Shown one piece after another: positions 43,615 to 51,071 of a DNA stretch of 55,311 nt. The notes below the pieces were generated by a model, which saw only the letters and a list, made by a program, of their open reading frames with translations, had not been told where the DNA came from and searched no databases. How positions within the stretch are numbered: the stretch's first letter is position 1; the number at the start of each line of letters is the position of its first letter. The translations under genes and the position numbers were made by a program. Origin of the DNA: Bacillota bacterium (GTDB lineage Bacteria > Bacillota > Sulfobacillia > Sulfobacillales > Sulfobacillaceae); contig JAKADO010000009.1 of NCBI GenBank assembly GCA_021820485.1, positions 1 through 55,311 on the forward strand, read 5' to 3'.

Positions 43615-44013
43615 GTGTTTCGAGAAATGCTGAAGTCCAAAATTCACCGAGCCACGGTCACCGAATCCAATCTCAACTATGTCGGCAGCCTGACCCTGGG
43701 ATATGCCCTGTGCGAGGCGGCCGACATCCTGCCCAATGAGTTTGTCCACATCACCAACATCAACAATGGAACCCATTGGGTCACCTATGTGATCGAGGAT
43801 CGGCAAAATCCCGGATCGCTGTGCCTCAACGGCACCGCTGCCCGGCATTTTCAACCCGGCGACCTCGTCATTGTCATGGCCTATGGTCATTACAGCATGG
43901 AGGAAATTCGGATGGGACTGTCGCCGCGTCTGGTCTACGTCGACGGCGACAACACCATCACCCGGGTTATGGCCGGAGAAACGCCCTTTACTTATGGCCC
44001 ATCGGACGACTGA
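43615..44013 (+). CDS. panD: Aspartate 1-decarboxylase (PanD)
   Basis: 132 residues, about the usual 115-140. Lys9, Tyr22, the Gly24-Ser25 self-cleavage pair (NYVGSLTL), Thr57, Tyr58 and Asn72-Gly73 match the family. Cleavage at Gly24-Ser25 gives the pyruvoyl group that makes beta-alanine from aspartate for pantothenate and CoA. The usual Arg54, which holds the substrate carboxylate, is His54 here (NNGTHWVTY). The start is GTG 43615 with GGGAGGAG upstream. No panB or panC is near. Confidence 0.93.
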   Translation: MFREMLKSKIHRATVTESNLNYVGSLTLGYALCEAADILPNEFVHITNINNGTHWVTYVIEDRQNPGSLCLNGTAARHFQPGDLVIVMAYGHYSMEEIRMGLSPRLVYVDGDNTITRVMAGETPFTYGPSDD

Positions 44014-44078
44014 TGAGGAATCTTTTCGGAGAGGCTATCCCTTGGGCATCGAACTTTTCAAACGGGGAGGCCGATCGC

Positions 44079-44387
44079 ATGCCAGTTGTCGAAGTCAAAG
44101 TTCTTCCCATCGGTACCGATGAAGCCAGCATCTCCAGCTACGTGCAGGACTGCTTCGAGATTGCCGCATCAGCCATGGGTGTGGATAGCGTATTGACGCC
44201 GACGGCAACCCTGCTGGAAGGGGATTTGGACGACATTCTCCCGGTTGTGGAGGCCATGCACCAGTCGCCTTTTTACAGCGGGGTAGATCGGGTCATCACC
44301 ACGGTCACCATCGATGACCGGCTGGATAAGCCGCTCGATATGGACACCATGGTGGAATCCGTATTGACAGACGATGTCTTGGGATAG
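44079..44387 (+). CDS. Thiamine-binding-type protein (MTH1187/YqgV family)
   Basis: 102 residues. The beta-alpha fold VVEVKVLPIGTDEASISSYVQDCFEI, then TATLLEGDLDDILPVVEAMHQSPF fits the MTH1187/YkoF-like family, of which some members bind thiamine. GGGGAGG precedes the ATG at 44079. Longer frames reaching 43776 run through panD. It lies 65 bases after panD and may share its transcript. A vitamin role for both genes is possible but not shown. Confidence 0.75.
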   Translation: MPVVEVKVLPIGTDEASISSYVQDCFEIAASAMGVDSVLTPTATLLEGDLDDILPVVEAMHQSPFYSGVDRVITTVTIDDRLDKPLDMDTMVESVLTDDVLG

Positions 44388-44390
44388 AGC

Positions 44391-44415
44391 AAACGGGGGC
44401 CACGCCCCCGTTTGT
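44391..44415. terminator. Bidirectional terminator
   Basis: AAACGGGGGC and GCCCCCGTTT form a 10-base stem with a three-base loop. It lies between the thiamine-binding-type gene (+) and the ABC exporter (-), which converge on it. The flanking T runs are short. Confidence 0.75.
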
Positions 44416-46205
44416 CATGAAGCCGAGTCCTGAAGGCCGCCCTGCTGCAGGAGATACATTTTGTGATAGAGCCCCTTCTTGGACAACAATTCCTGATGAG
44501 TGCCCCGCTCGACCACCTCGCCATGATGAAGAACCAAAATCAAATCCGCGTCCTGAATCGTCGACAAGCGGTGTGCAATGGCAATGGTGGTGCGGCCGTG
44601 GCGCATTTTTTGCAGCACCGCCTGAATGGCATCTTCGGTTTCCGTATCAACGCTGGCCGTCGCCTCATCCAGCACCAAAATCACCGGATCATGCGCCATC
44701 GTGCGAGCGAATGAGATTAACTGGCGCTGCCCCGTGGAAAGCGTCGCCCCCCGCTCGCCAATCGGCGCATGATAGCCGCCCGCCAGCCGATCGATAAACT
44801 GATCCGCCTGGACAAACTCCGCCGCCTGACGCACGCTGTCGTCAGAAATGTGCTGATCGCCCAGACGAATGTTTGACGTCACGTCCCCGACAAAGAGAAA
44901 CGGATCTTGAAGCACGAGCCCCATCTTGGAGCGCAGTTCGTCATCGGAATATTGCCTCAAATCGACTCCGTCGATGGTAATGCGCCCCTTCACCACAGGG
45001 TAAAAGCGCATCAAAAGGTTGATTGTGGAACTCTTGCCGCTGCCGGTATGGCCCACCAGCGCGACGGTTTGGCCGGGCTTGGCGGTAAAGCTGATGTGCT
45101 TCAGGACTTCTTCGGTCCCGTCATAGGAGAAAGAAACATCCTCAAACCGCACTTCCCCTCGAGTGATGACAGGCTCTCCCTCACCTTCGGCCATGGGTCG
45201 CCGGGAGGGATTGTCTAAAATTTGAAACACCCGGCTGGCCGACACCATGGCCTGTTGAAAGGAATTGAGGCGCTGCAGCATGTTGTTGATGGGCTCAAAA
45301 AAGCGGCTCAAGTAGCTGACAAAGGCGTACAGCACGCCAATGTTGACCGCGCGACTGAATGACTCGCCGCCGAAATAGGCCAACACCAACATCAATGCGC
45401 CCAAATAAATGACCTCCGTCAACGGCCGCAGCAGAATCCCGTTGACTTGGGTGTTGCGGTATCGCACCTTGCGGTAGGACTCATTCAACTCACCAAACTC
45501 TTGCCGCAATCGAGGTTCCTGCCGCATGGCTTGAATGATGCTCATTCCCTGAAGCGACTCGTTCAGCTTGGCATTCAACAACGAAAGCCGTTGGCGCGCC
45601 GTATGGAACAAGGGACTACTCACCTTCTGATACATCCACATTACCGCCCCGATAACCGGCACCAGCACGAGGCAATAGAGCGCGAGCCGGACATTCAGGG
45701 CAAACATCGCCACCATGACGCCCACCAGGATGGTGATGTTTTGCACAAACGTGGACAGCACCGTCATGAACATGTCCAAGATGGCTTCCGTGTCGTTGGT
45801 GATGCGGGAGACCAAGACCCCGACCGGCGTCTGGTCAAAGAAGGAGAGCGCCAGTTGCTGCACCTTGTCGAAGAGGTCAACGCGGAGACGTTGAATGATG
45901 TCCAGAGCCAACATTTGAAACAGCAGCAGCTGCACCACATTGAATGCAGCTGTCAACAGCACCAACAGGAGATAGGCCGCCCCCAAATCGATGAGCCGCT
46001 GTTCGGGAAAATGGCGCGGAATAAGATATCGGTCCAAGAAGACCTTAATCAGAATGGGCTGCAGCACGTCGGTCGCCGTAGCCGCGCCGAGCAACAGCAA
46101 CGCGAGCGCCAGCCTGAGCTTGTGGGGCATCATATAGCGCATCAGCCGCCAGAAGGTTCCTCGGCTAACCAGCGCGCCCTGGGACTCGAGAGATTCGATA
46201 CTCAT
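44415..46205 (-). CDS. ABC exporter half-transporter B (canonical catalytic Glu)
   Basis: 596 residues. The membrane domain has six helices in about residues 25-320. The nucleotide domain has Walker A GHTGSGKSS, signature LSTGQRQLIS and Walker B VILVLDEA with the catalytic Glu. The signature LSTGQ differs from the usual LSGGQ. It is translationally coupled (ATGA) to the gene upstream, with which it should form a heterodimer like BmrCD or TM287/288. A multidrug or lipid export role is inferred from the family. Confidence 0.92.
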   Translation of the reverse strand: MSIESLESQGALVSRGTFWRLMRYMMPHKLRLALALLLLGAATATDVLQPILIKVFLDRYLIPRHFPEQRLIDLGAAYLLLVLLTAAFNVVQLLLFQMLALDIIQRLRVDLFDKVQQLALSFFDQTPVGVLVSRITNDTEAILDMFMTVLSTFVQNITILVGVMVAMFALNVRLALYCLVLVPVIGAVMWMYQKVSSPLFHTARQRLSLLNAKLNESLQGMSIIQAMRQEPRLRQEFGELNESYRKVRYRNTQVNGILLRPLTEVIYLGALMLVLAYFGGESFSRAVNIGVLYAFVSYLSRFFEPINNMLQRLNSFQQAMVSASRVFQILDNPSRRPMAEGEGEPVITRGEVRFEDVSFSYDGTEEVLKHISFTAKPGQTVALVGHTGSGKSSTINLLMRFYPVVKGRITIDGVDLRQYSDDELRSKMGLVLQDPFLFVGDVTSNIRLGDQHISDDSVRQAAEFVQADQFIDRLAGGYHAPIGERGATLSTGQRQLISFARTMAHDPVILVLDEATASVDTETEDAIQAVLQKMRHGRTTIAIAHRLSTIQDADLILVLHHGEVVERGTHQELLSKKGLYHKMYLLQQGGLQDSAS

Positions 46206-47959
46206 CCGACCTGCCCTCCTTGCTCCACCAATGCTTCTAATTGCTGACGCTGATACATGTCGTAATACCGGTCACCCAGCGCGATAAGCTCGGCGTGCGT
46301 GCCGCGCTCCACAATCCGTCCATGCTCCAGCACAATGATTTGGTCGGCATGCTCGACCGCGCTCAGACGGTGCGTGGCAACAAGAGTGGTGCGGCGATCC
46401 CGGTTGTTTTTCAAGGCGGACAGGATGGCAGCTTCCGTCCGGGCGTCCACCGCCGACAATGTGTCGTCCAACAACAGGATTTCAGCGTCCGCCAACAAAG
46501 CCCGCGCAATGGAGATGCGCTGCTTTTGGCCCCCCGAGAGAGTGGCGCCGCGCTCGCCCACCACCGTGTCGTAGCCATCGGGAAAACGGAGAATGTCGTC
46601 ATGAATGCTGGCGATGCGGGCGACCTCTTCCACGGCGTCCATCGAGGCGTCGGGCTTCTGAAAGGCAATATTCTCGCGAATCGTCATCGAGAATAGGAAG
46701 TCATCCTGCGGCGCATACGCGAGCGCTTGCCGCAACGCGTGCAGGCGCATCTGATAAATGGACGTGCCGCCAATGGTGATGTCGCCCTCATCAATATCAA
46801 ATTCCCGCAGCAAGAGCCGCATCAGGGTGGTTTTGCCAGCCCCCGTACGTCCAACAATCCCAAGCGTCGATCCGGTCGGCACCGTCAGCGCAATGCGCTC
46901 CAGCACATGCCGCTCGCTCTCTGGATACTGAAAGGCGGGAATCTGAAACTGAATGTCGCCGGAAGGCACGCCCACGAGGGCATTGGGGGCATCCACCACC
47001 GTCGGTTGGATATTGAGCAAAGTTTGGATGCGATCGTACGATGCGCTGCCCCGTTCCACCACATTAAAGAGAAATCCGAAGGCCATCATCGGCCAGATGA
47101 GCTGGCCCAAATAGAGCGTAAAGGTGGTTAGGCTTCCCAAGTTCATGCGACCGTGCACCACAAACAGCGCGCCCACCGCCAAAGACAGGAAATAGGACAC
47201 GCCAATGATGACGGAAATGGTCGGGTCGAAGAGCGAGTCAATTTTAGCGACCGCTACATTTTTGCTGACCACGTCCCGTGACAATTCGACAAAGTTCTGA
47301 CGTTCCCACGCCTCTTGTCCGAACGCGCGGACCACCCGAACACCGGAAATGTACTCCTGCACCCGATCATTGATGTCCGAAAAGGCCTCCTGCGCAACCA
47401 TGAACCGATCATGCAGCATGCGTCCGTAGCGCGAGATCACGAACGCCATGATCGGCAGCGGCAACAAGGAGATGACGGTCAGTTTCCAACTGATGGAGAG
47501 GGCCATGGTCGCTATGAGCACCGCTCCGCTGACCACGGCATCCACCATCATGAATACCCCGTCCCCGGCCGTCTCCTGGACCGCGTTCACATCGTTGGTG
47601 GCATGCGCCATCAAATCGCCGATCCGGTGATGGTGATAGAACTCAGGGGACAGTTGCGTAAAGTGGCGATACAAGCGATCCCGCAGTTCGGTGGCGAGGA
47701 GGATGGAGCCTCCGTACAGCCGGATCCGCCATAGATAGCGGAGCCCATAGGAAAGGAGAGCCACGGCCGCAATGAGCGCCAGCATCAGCACCAAGAACCC
47801 CACGGTCATGGCATGGCGCGTAAGGCGATTCACCACCATGCCCACCAATGCCGGTGGAACCAAGGAAATCAGGGATACGATGATCAGATAGAAAATTCCG
47901 GCGATGTATTGCCTTTGGTGGGCTTTGAAAAACCACATTAAATCTCGAAATACCCGCAC
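46202..47959 (-). CDS. ABC exporter half-transporter A (Walker B Glu replaced by Asp)
   Basis: 585 residues from GTG 47959, with GAAAGGA eight bases upstream. Six membrane helices come first, then Walker A GRTGAGKTT and signature LSGGQKQRIS. Walker B is ILLLDDTLSAVD, where Asp holds the place of the catalytic Glu. Together with LSTGQ in the partner, this gives one degenerate and one working ATP site, the known design of heterodimeric type IV exporters. An ATG at 47995 is in frame but lacks a ribosome site. Confidence 0.92.
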   Translation of the reverse strand: MRVFRDLMWFFKAHQRQYIAGIFYLIIVSLISLVPPALVGMVVNRLTRHAMTVGFLVLMLALIAAVALLSYGLRYLWRIRLYGGSILLATELRDRLYRHFTQLSPEFYHHHRIGDLMAHATNDVNAVQETAGDGVFMMVDAVVSGAVLIATMALSISWKLTVISLLPLPIMAFVISRYGRMLHDRFMVAQEAFSDINDRVQEYISGVRVVRAFGQEAWERQNFVELSRDVVSKNVAVAKIDSLFDPTISVIIGVSYFLSLAVGALFVVHGRMNLGSLTTFTLYLGQLIWPMMAFGFLFNVVERGSASYDRIQTLLNIQPTVVDAPNALVGVPSGDIQFQIPAFQYPESERHVLERIALTVPTGSTLGIVGRTGAGKTTLMRLLLREFDIDEGDITIGGTSIYQMRLHALRQALAYAPQDDFLFSMTIRENIAFQKPDASMDAVEEVARIASIHDDILRFPDGYDTVVGERGATLSGGQKQRISIARALLADAEILLLDDTLSAVDARTEAAILSALKNNRDRRTTLVATHRLSAVEHADQIIVLEHGRIVERGTHAELIALGDRYYDMYQRQQLEALVEQGGQVG

Positions 47960-48010
47960 AATAACAATCCTTTCAATAATCTGAAACCGGCCCATATAAG
48001 AAGGCTTTTT

Positions 48011-48039
48011 ATTGTACTACACGAGAAGGGGTGATACAA
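48011..48039 (-). promoter_or_regulatory. Promoter of the ABC exporter operon
   Basis: On the minus strand, TTGTAT (48034-48039) and TACAAT (48011-48016) are 17 bases apart. This is a good sigma-A pattern about 50 bases before the GTG of the first exporter gene. Confidence 0.65.
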
Positions 48040-48143
48040 CCTTTACATGACTTTGACAAGCTGCAACGAGGCACTCGCATAACGGCGCTTGCCCTGATAG
48101 GCTAGGAATCGTTGACATTCTCGGAAGAGGAGAGACCCCAGAG

Positions 48144-49070
48144 ATGCCGAAAGACGTGTACTTACAGCCGCACGCTCCGGACCCGGTGCTAGATCCCGGA
48201 TTGGTGCTGTCCTTAACGCGCCGCCATATTCCCCGTGCCGATGCCGTGACCCAAGTGGACGAATCCGGCGGCGAAGCCCGCGTCTACGTAATCGACGATG
48301 GCATCATCGTGAAAACCCAGCGCCCACACCGGTTGCGCCCACGAACCAGCTTGGCGAAGGAGGTCGCTTTTCTTCAAGCGCTTCAGCCAAGCGGGGCGTC
48401 CGTCCCAGAAGTTTTGGGGTACGGGAAGGATGAATCCGTCGAATATACGGTCATGACACGCATCCCCGGCGTTGCGGTCGTCCATGCAAGTCTTGATGCG
48501 GAGGCCCGCCACAACATGCTGTTTGAACTAGGCCGAACCCTTCGCTCAATTCATGGCATCCCGCAAGAACCCCTGCGCGCCACCGCCCTCTTCCCTGTGG
48601 AGGACACCCCCGAGGCTTTTTCCGCCCACGTGTCCGAAGCGCTCGAGGATGCGGTCGCCCATCTTCGCGAGGCGGAGGCGCCTTGGGACATTCCTCACCT
48701 TTCGCCGGAACAGATCGCTCAGCTGGCCGTTGACGCTCTGCCCCGGACAACGCTTCGAGCAGCCGTCCATTCCAATCCGGGACCCACACATACCTTTGTT
48801 GATCCCATTTCCGGTGCATATGAAGGCCTTATCGACTTTGGCGACGCCTTTATCAGCCATCCTGCCTGGGATCTGCGCCGATGGAACCCGACCGAGCGTG
48901 AAGCACTACTGGCAGGATATCAAGCCGATGCGCCGCTCGACGCCGATTTCCTACAAACCTACCGCATCATTGCCATTGCCATGAACCTCGTCATGCTGAC
49001 CTCCCAGAAACCACTGGTTCGACAGGCTGCACAAGCCGACCTCGTCGAGAACCTCAGGGCCTTGCAGTAA
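48144..49070 (+). CDS. APH-family phosphotransferase-like protein, catalytic Asp changed
   Basis: 308 residues. The fold is that of aminoglycoside/macrolide phosphotransferases: nucleotide-binding region with Lys57 (IIVKTQR) and the metal-binding segment LIDFGDAFISHPAWDL (Asp231). The catalytic loop, normally HGDxHPGH/N, reads H209-S-N211-PGPTH. The essential Asp is therefore Asn and the following Gly is Ser. It may be an inactive or altered kinase. GAGGAGAG precedes the ATG, and a terminator follows. Confidence 0.8.
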   Translation: MPKDVYLQPHAPDPVLDPGLVLSLTRRHIPRADAVTQVDESGGEARVYVIDDGIIVKTQRPHRLRPRTSLAKEVAFLQALQPSGASVPEVLGYGKDESVEYTVMTRIPGVAVVHASLDAEARHNMLFELGRTLRSIHGIPQEPLRATALFPVEDTPEAFSAHVSEALEDAVAHLREAEAPWDIPHLSPEQIAQLAVDALPRTTLRAAVHSNPGPTHTFVDPISGAYEGLIDFGDAFISHPAWDLRRWNPTEREALLAGYQADAPLDADFLQTYRIIAIAMNLVMLTSQKPLVRQAAQADLVENLRALQ

Positions 49071-49077
49071 ATCTCTG

Positions 49078-49112
49078 CTCTTCGACCGGCAACCCGGTCG
49101 AAGAGCCTTTTT
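49078..49112 (+). terminator. Terminator after the APH-like gene
   Basis: CTCTTCGACCGG and CCGGTCGAAGAG form a 12-base perfect stem (49078-49089 and 49094-49105) with a four-base loop, followed by CCTTTTT. The T run reaches into the stop codon of the broken glyoxalase-family gene on the other strand. Confidence 0.88.
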
Positions 49113-49484
49113 AGAACACCGGCACCTCACTTTGGCGAGCCACGAGATTGTCTTCCGAATCGTGAAAAAAGGCCATCCACACGGCAATTCCTCCGAAGCG
49201 TCCAATTCATGCGGATCGTCCAAGAAGACGACCCCTTTGGCCTTGAACGCATGAACAGCTTGATCCAAATCATGAACCTGGTAATAAATTACCGAACTGG
49301 TCCCTGATAAGGTGCCCGACTCCGGCAGACTCAACATGACCCGCACCTCGCCACACTGAAAGAACGCTATGCGGGGCGCCTCCCCCAGATAGGGAAGCTC
49401 AAGCACATGCCGATAAAAATGTGTGGCTCAGGCCAAATCCCGAACGGTCACGCTCACTTGCCCAAGCCGTGATATGAGGCTCAT
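49111..49484 (-). pseudogene. Glyoxalase/VOC-family gene broken by stop and frameshift
   Basis: A complete VOC reading frame of about 124 codons can be restored. It begins with ATG 49484 (GAGGAGCGGGAT upstream) as SLISRLGQVSVTVRDLA, then meets TGA at 49428-49430 where Arg (CGA) would fit. It continues to HELDASEEL and then loses one base near 49185. With a G restored, it reads AVWMAFFHDSEDNLVARQSEV and ends at 49111. VOC proteins include glyoxalases and dioxygenases. Two lesions point to a decayed gene, unless they are sequencing errors. Confidence 0.82.
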
Positions 49485-49497
49485 GCGATCCCGCTCC

Positions 49498-50001
49498 TCA
49501 GCCAGGCTGATGCGGTCGCCGCGGTTGTCCCAACAACCGAATCAGCCCGATGTAATAAACATCCCAGTACGCAACAAAGAGGAAATAAAGCAACGCCGCT
49601 AGCCACGACGCAGCAAACGGATTGACCGGGCCGGGATGACTGATGCGCGCATGAGCCAGCATCGCATCATAGAGGATGCGGACTGCAAACAGCGTCACAA
49701 CCACGGCGCCTATGTAGGGATTGGTCTTATAGCGCGGCGGATCAACACTTTTTTGAAAAGCGGTGTGCCGAAGGCTGTAACCGCCCAATACGAGGCCAAG
49801 AATCAGGCCCACAGCAACCCCCGCCAGACTCGTTACCGAATGCATTTCCACCACAAGCACAAAAAGCCCCAGTAGGGAGAGCAACACCACACGGCTCCAT
49901 ATGGTTGCGGATCGATAAACCTGCTCGCTCATGGTCCGCCGCACGCGAAACGCCATGACCACAACCACCGCCAAGGCAATCGGAATGAGACGGCTGGTCA
50001 T
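49498..50001 (-). CDS. Membrane protein, DUF1453/CcdC-like
   Basis: 167 residues with four or five hydrophobic segments, such as LIPIALAVVVVMAF and LAGVAVGLILGLVLGG. The middle segment RYKTNPYIGAVVVTLFAVRILY is reminiscent of DUF1453 (CcdC-like) proteins. That family has no clear biochemical role. The ATG follows GGTGAAGAGGC. It is next to the broken VOC gene and transcribed in the same direction. The family match is tentative. Confidence 0.55.
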   Translation of the reverse strand: MTSRLIPIALAVVVVMAFRVRRTMSEQVYRSATIWSRVVLLSLLGLFVLVVEMHSVTSLAGVAVGLILGLVLGGYSLRHTAFQKSVDPPRYKTNPYIGAVVVTLFAVRILYDAMLAHARISHPGPVNPFAASWLAALLYFLFVAYWDVYYIGLIRLLGQPRRPHQPG

Positions 50002-50190
50002 GCCTCTTCACCGCCTTCGTGAAAGCGCGTGTCCTTGTGGCAATCGGTCCGAATCCCCCCGGCACGAAAGGCGATCTCCTGCCGCACGAATATCCCTCCT
50101 GCATCCGTGTATTCGCGAGATCCGCACGAAATCCCTTTCCGTACGTCTAGGTCAGGTTGTGATTTCCAGCCTGTCTTGATACCATGGCTG

Positions 50191-50196
50191 TATAAT
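50191..50196 (+). promoter_or_regulatory. Possible -10 element before the DUF1054 gene
   Basis: TATAAT at 50191-50196 lies 29 bases before the ATG at 50226. No convincing -35 sits 16-18 bases upstream. The nearby TTGATA is too close. Confidence 0.35.
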
Positions 50197-50225
50197 CCCT
50201 TCCGCGCCCAAGAAAGGACTCTGCC

Positions 50226-50873
50226 ATGTATCAGTTTGCCGGATTTGCCAAAATGGATTTTGACGTTTTTTTAATTCCTGAATTCCACGAGCGCATGAGC
50301 GCGCTGCGTACATTGGTGCGCCCCAAATTGGCCATGCTGGGCGACGATTTGGCCCCGCGCCTGCAAGAAATCACGGGACACGCCATGTACCCGCACACGG
50401 CATCACATGCCCGACGTCGGGTCAACCCTCCCGATGACACCTGGGTTGCGTTTTCCCGGTCTGAGCGCGGGTACAAGCGGTACGCCCATTTCGAAGTCGG
50501 AATCACGTTGGACTCCGTGTTCGTCCGGTTTGCCATCAAACCGGAGAGTGACGAGGACAAGCAAGCGTTTTTGCAGTATGTAGCCGTCCGCGGAACCGAG
50601 GCCTTCCAGTTGAAGGATCCGGAACCCATCTACTACTATCAGGATGATCATGGCCACGGCGGGCAAAACATCGACACATTGACGCCAGACAGCATCCGGG
50701 ACGTCTTGCATAAAACCGCTTTGAAAAGCCACGGATTTACGCTGGGCATCTCGTTCGACCGCGATAACCCCATTCTTAAAAGTGCGGAATTCGTCACCCG
50801 CGCGCACAATGCGATCAGGCATTTGGCACCACTCTACGAAGGGACGCTCCAAGACATCCACACTCCTCACTAA
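50226..50873 (+). CDS. DUF1054 (UPF0637, YktB-type) protein
   Basis: 215 residues. Clear family pattern: DVFLIPEFHERMSALRTLVRPKLAMLG, then HARRRVNPPDDTWVAFSRSERGYKRYAHFEVG. The family is found in Firmicutes and resembles a cytosolic enzyme fold, but its activity is unknown. AAGGACTCTGCC precedes the ATG. It ends before a strong terminator. Confidence 0.9.
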   Translation: MYQFAGFAKMDFDVFLIPEFHERMSALRTLVRPKLAMLGDDLAPRLQEITGHAMYPHTASHARRRVNPPDDTWVAFSRSERGYKRYAHFEVGITLDSVFVRFAIKPESDEDKQAFLQYVAVRGTEAFQLKDPEPIYYYQDDHGHGGQNIDTLTPDSIRDVLHKTALKSHGFTLGISFDRDNPILKSAEFVTRAHNAIRHLAPLYEGTLQDIHTPH

Positions 50874-50876
50874 CAG

Positions 50877-50904
50877 CGACCCCGGGGAATTAACCCCGGG
50901 GTCG
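50877..50904 (+). terminator. Terminator after the DUF1054 gene
   Basis: CGACCCCGGGG and CCCCGGGGTCG form an 11-base perfect stem with loop AATTAA. The T run after it is weak (TCCGATTG), so efficiency is uncertain. It also marks the border before the oxidoreductase genes. Confidence 0.65.
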
Positions 50905-51071
50905 TCCGATTGAAGGCCTCTGTTAGAGGTTCTCCGCCCCAACCTCACTGCGAAAAATTCCCTGTCCATTGGTGTGAAAAAAGGCGCGTTTTCCATTTCC
51001 TCTTGCGTAGGATTGCATTAATATCAAGAAGACTTTCAGAGATGTTTTACGCAGAGGAGGCATTCCAAGTC

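Noticed and set aside
44014-44078. Long frame 43776-44387 as one gene
   Set aside because: Its 5' part runs through panD in another frame. Only the part from 44079 carries a recognisable family and ribosome site.
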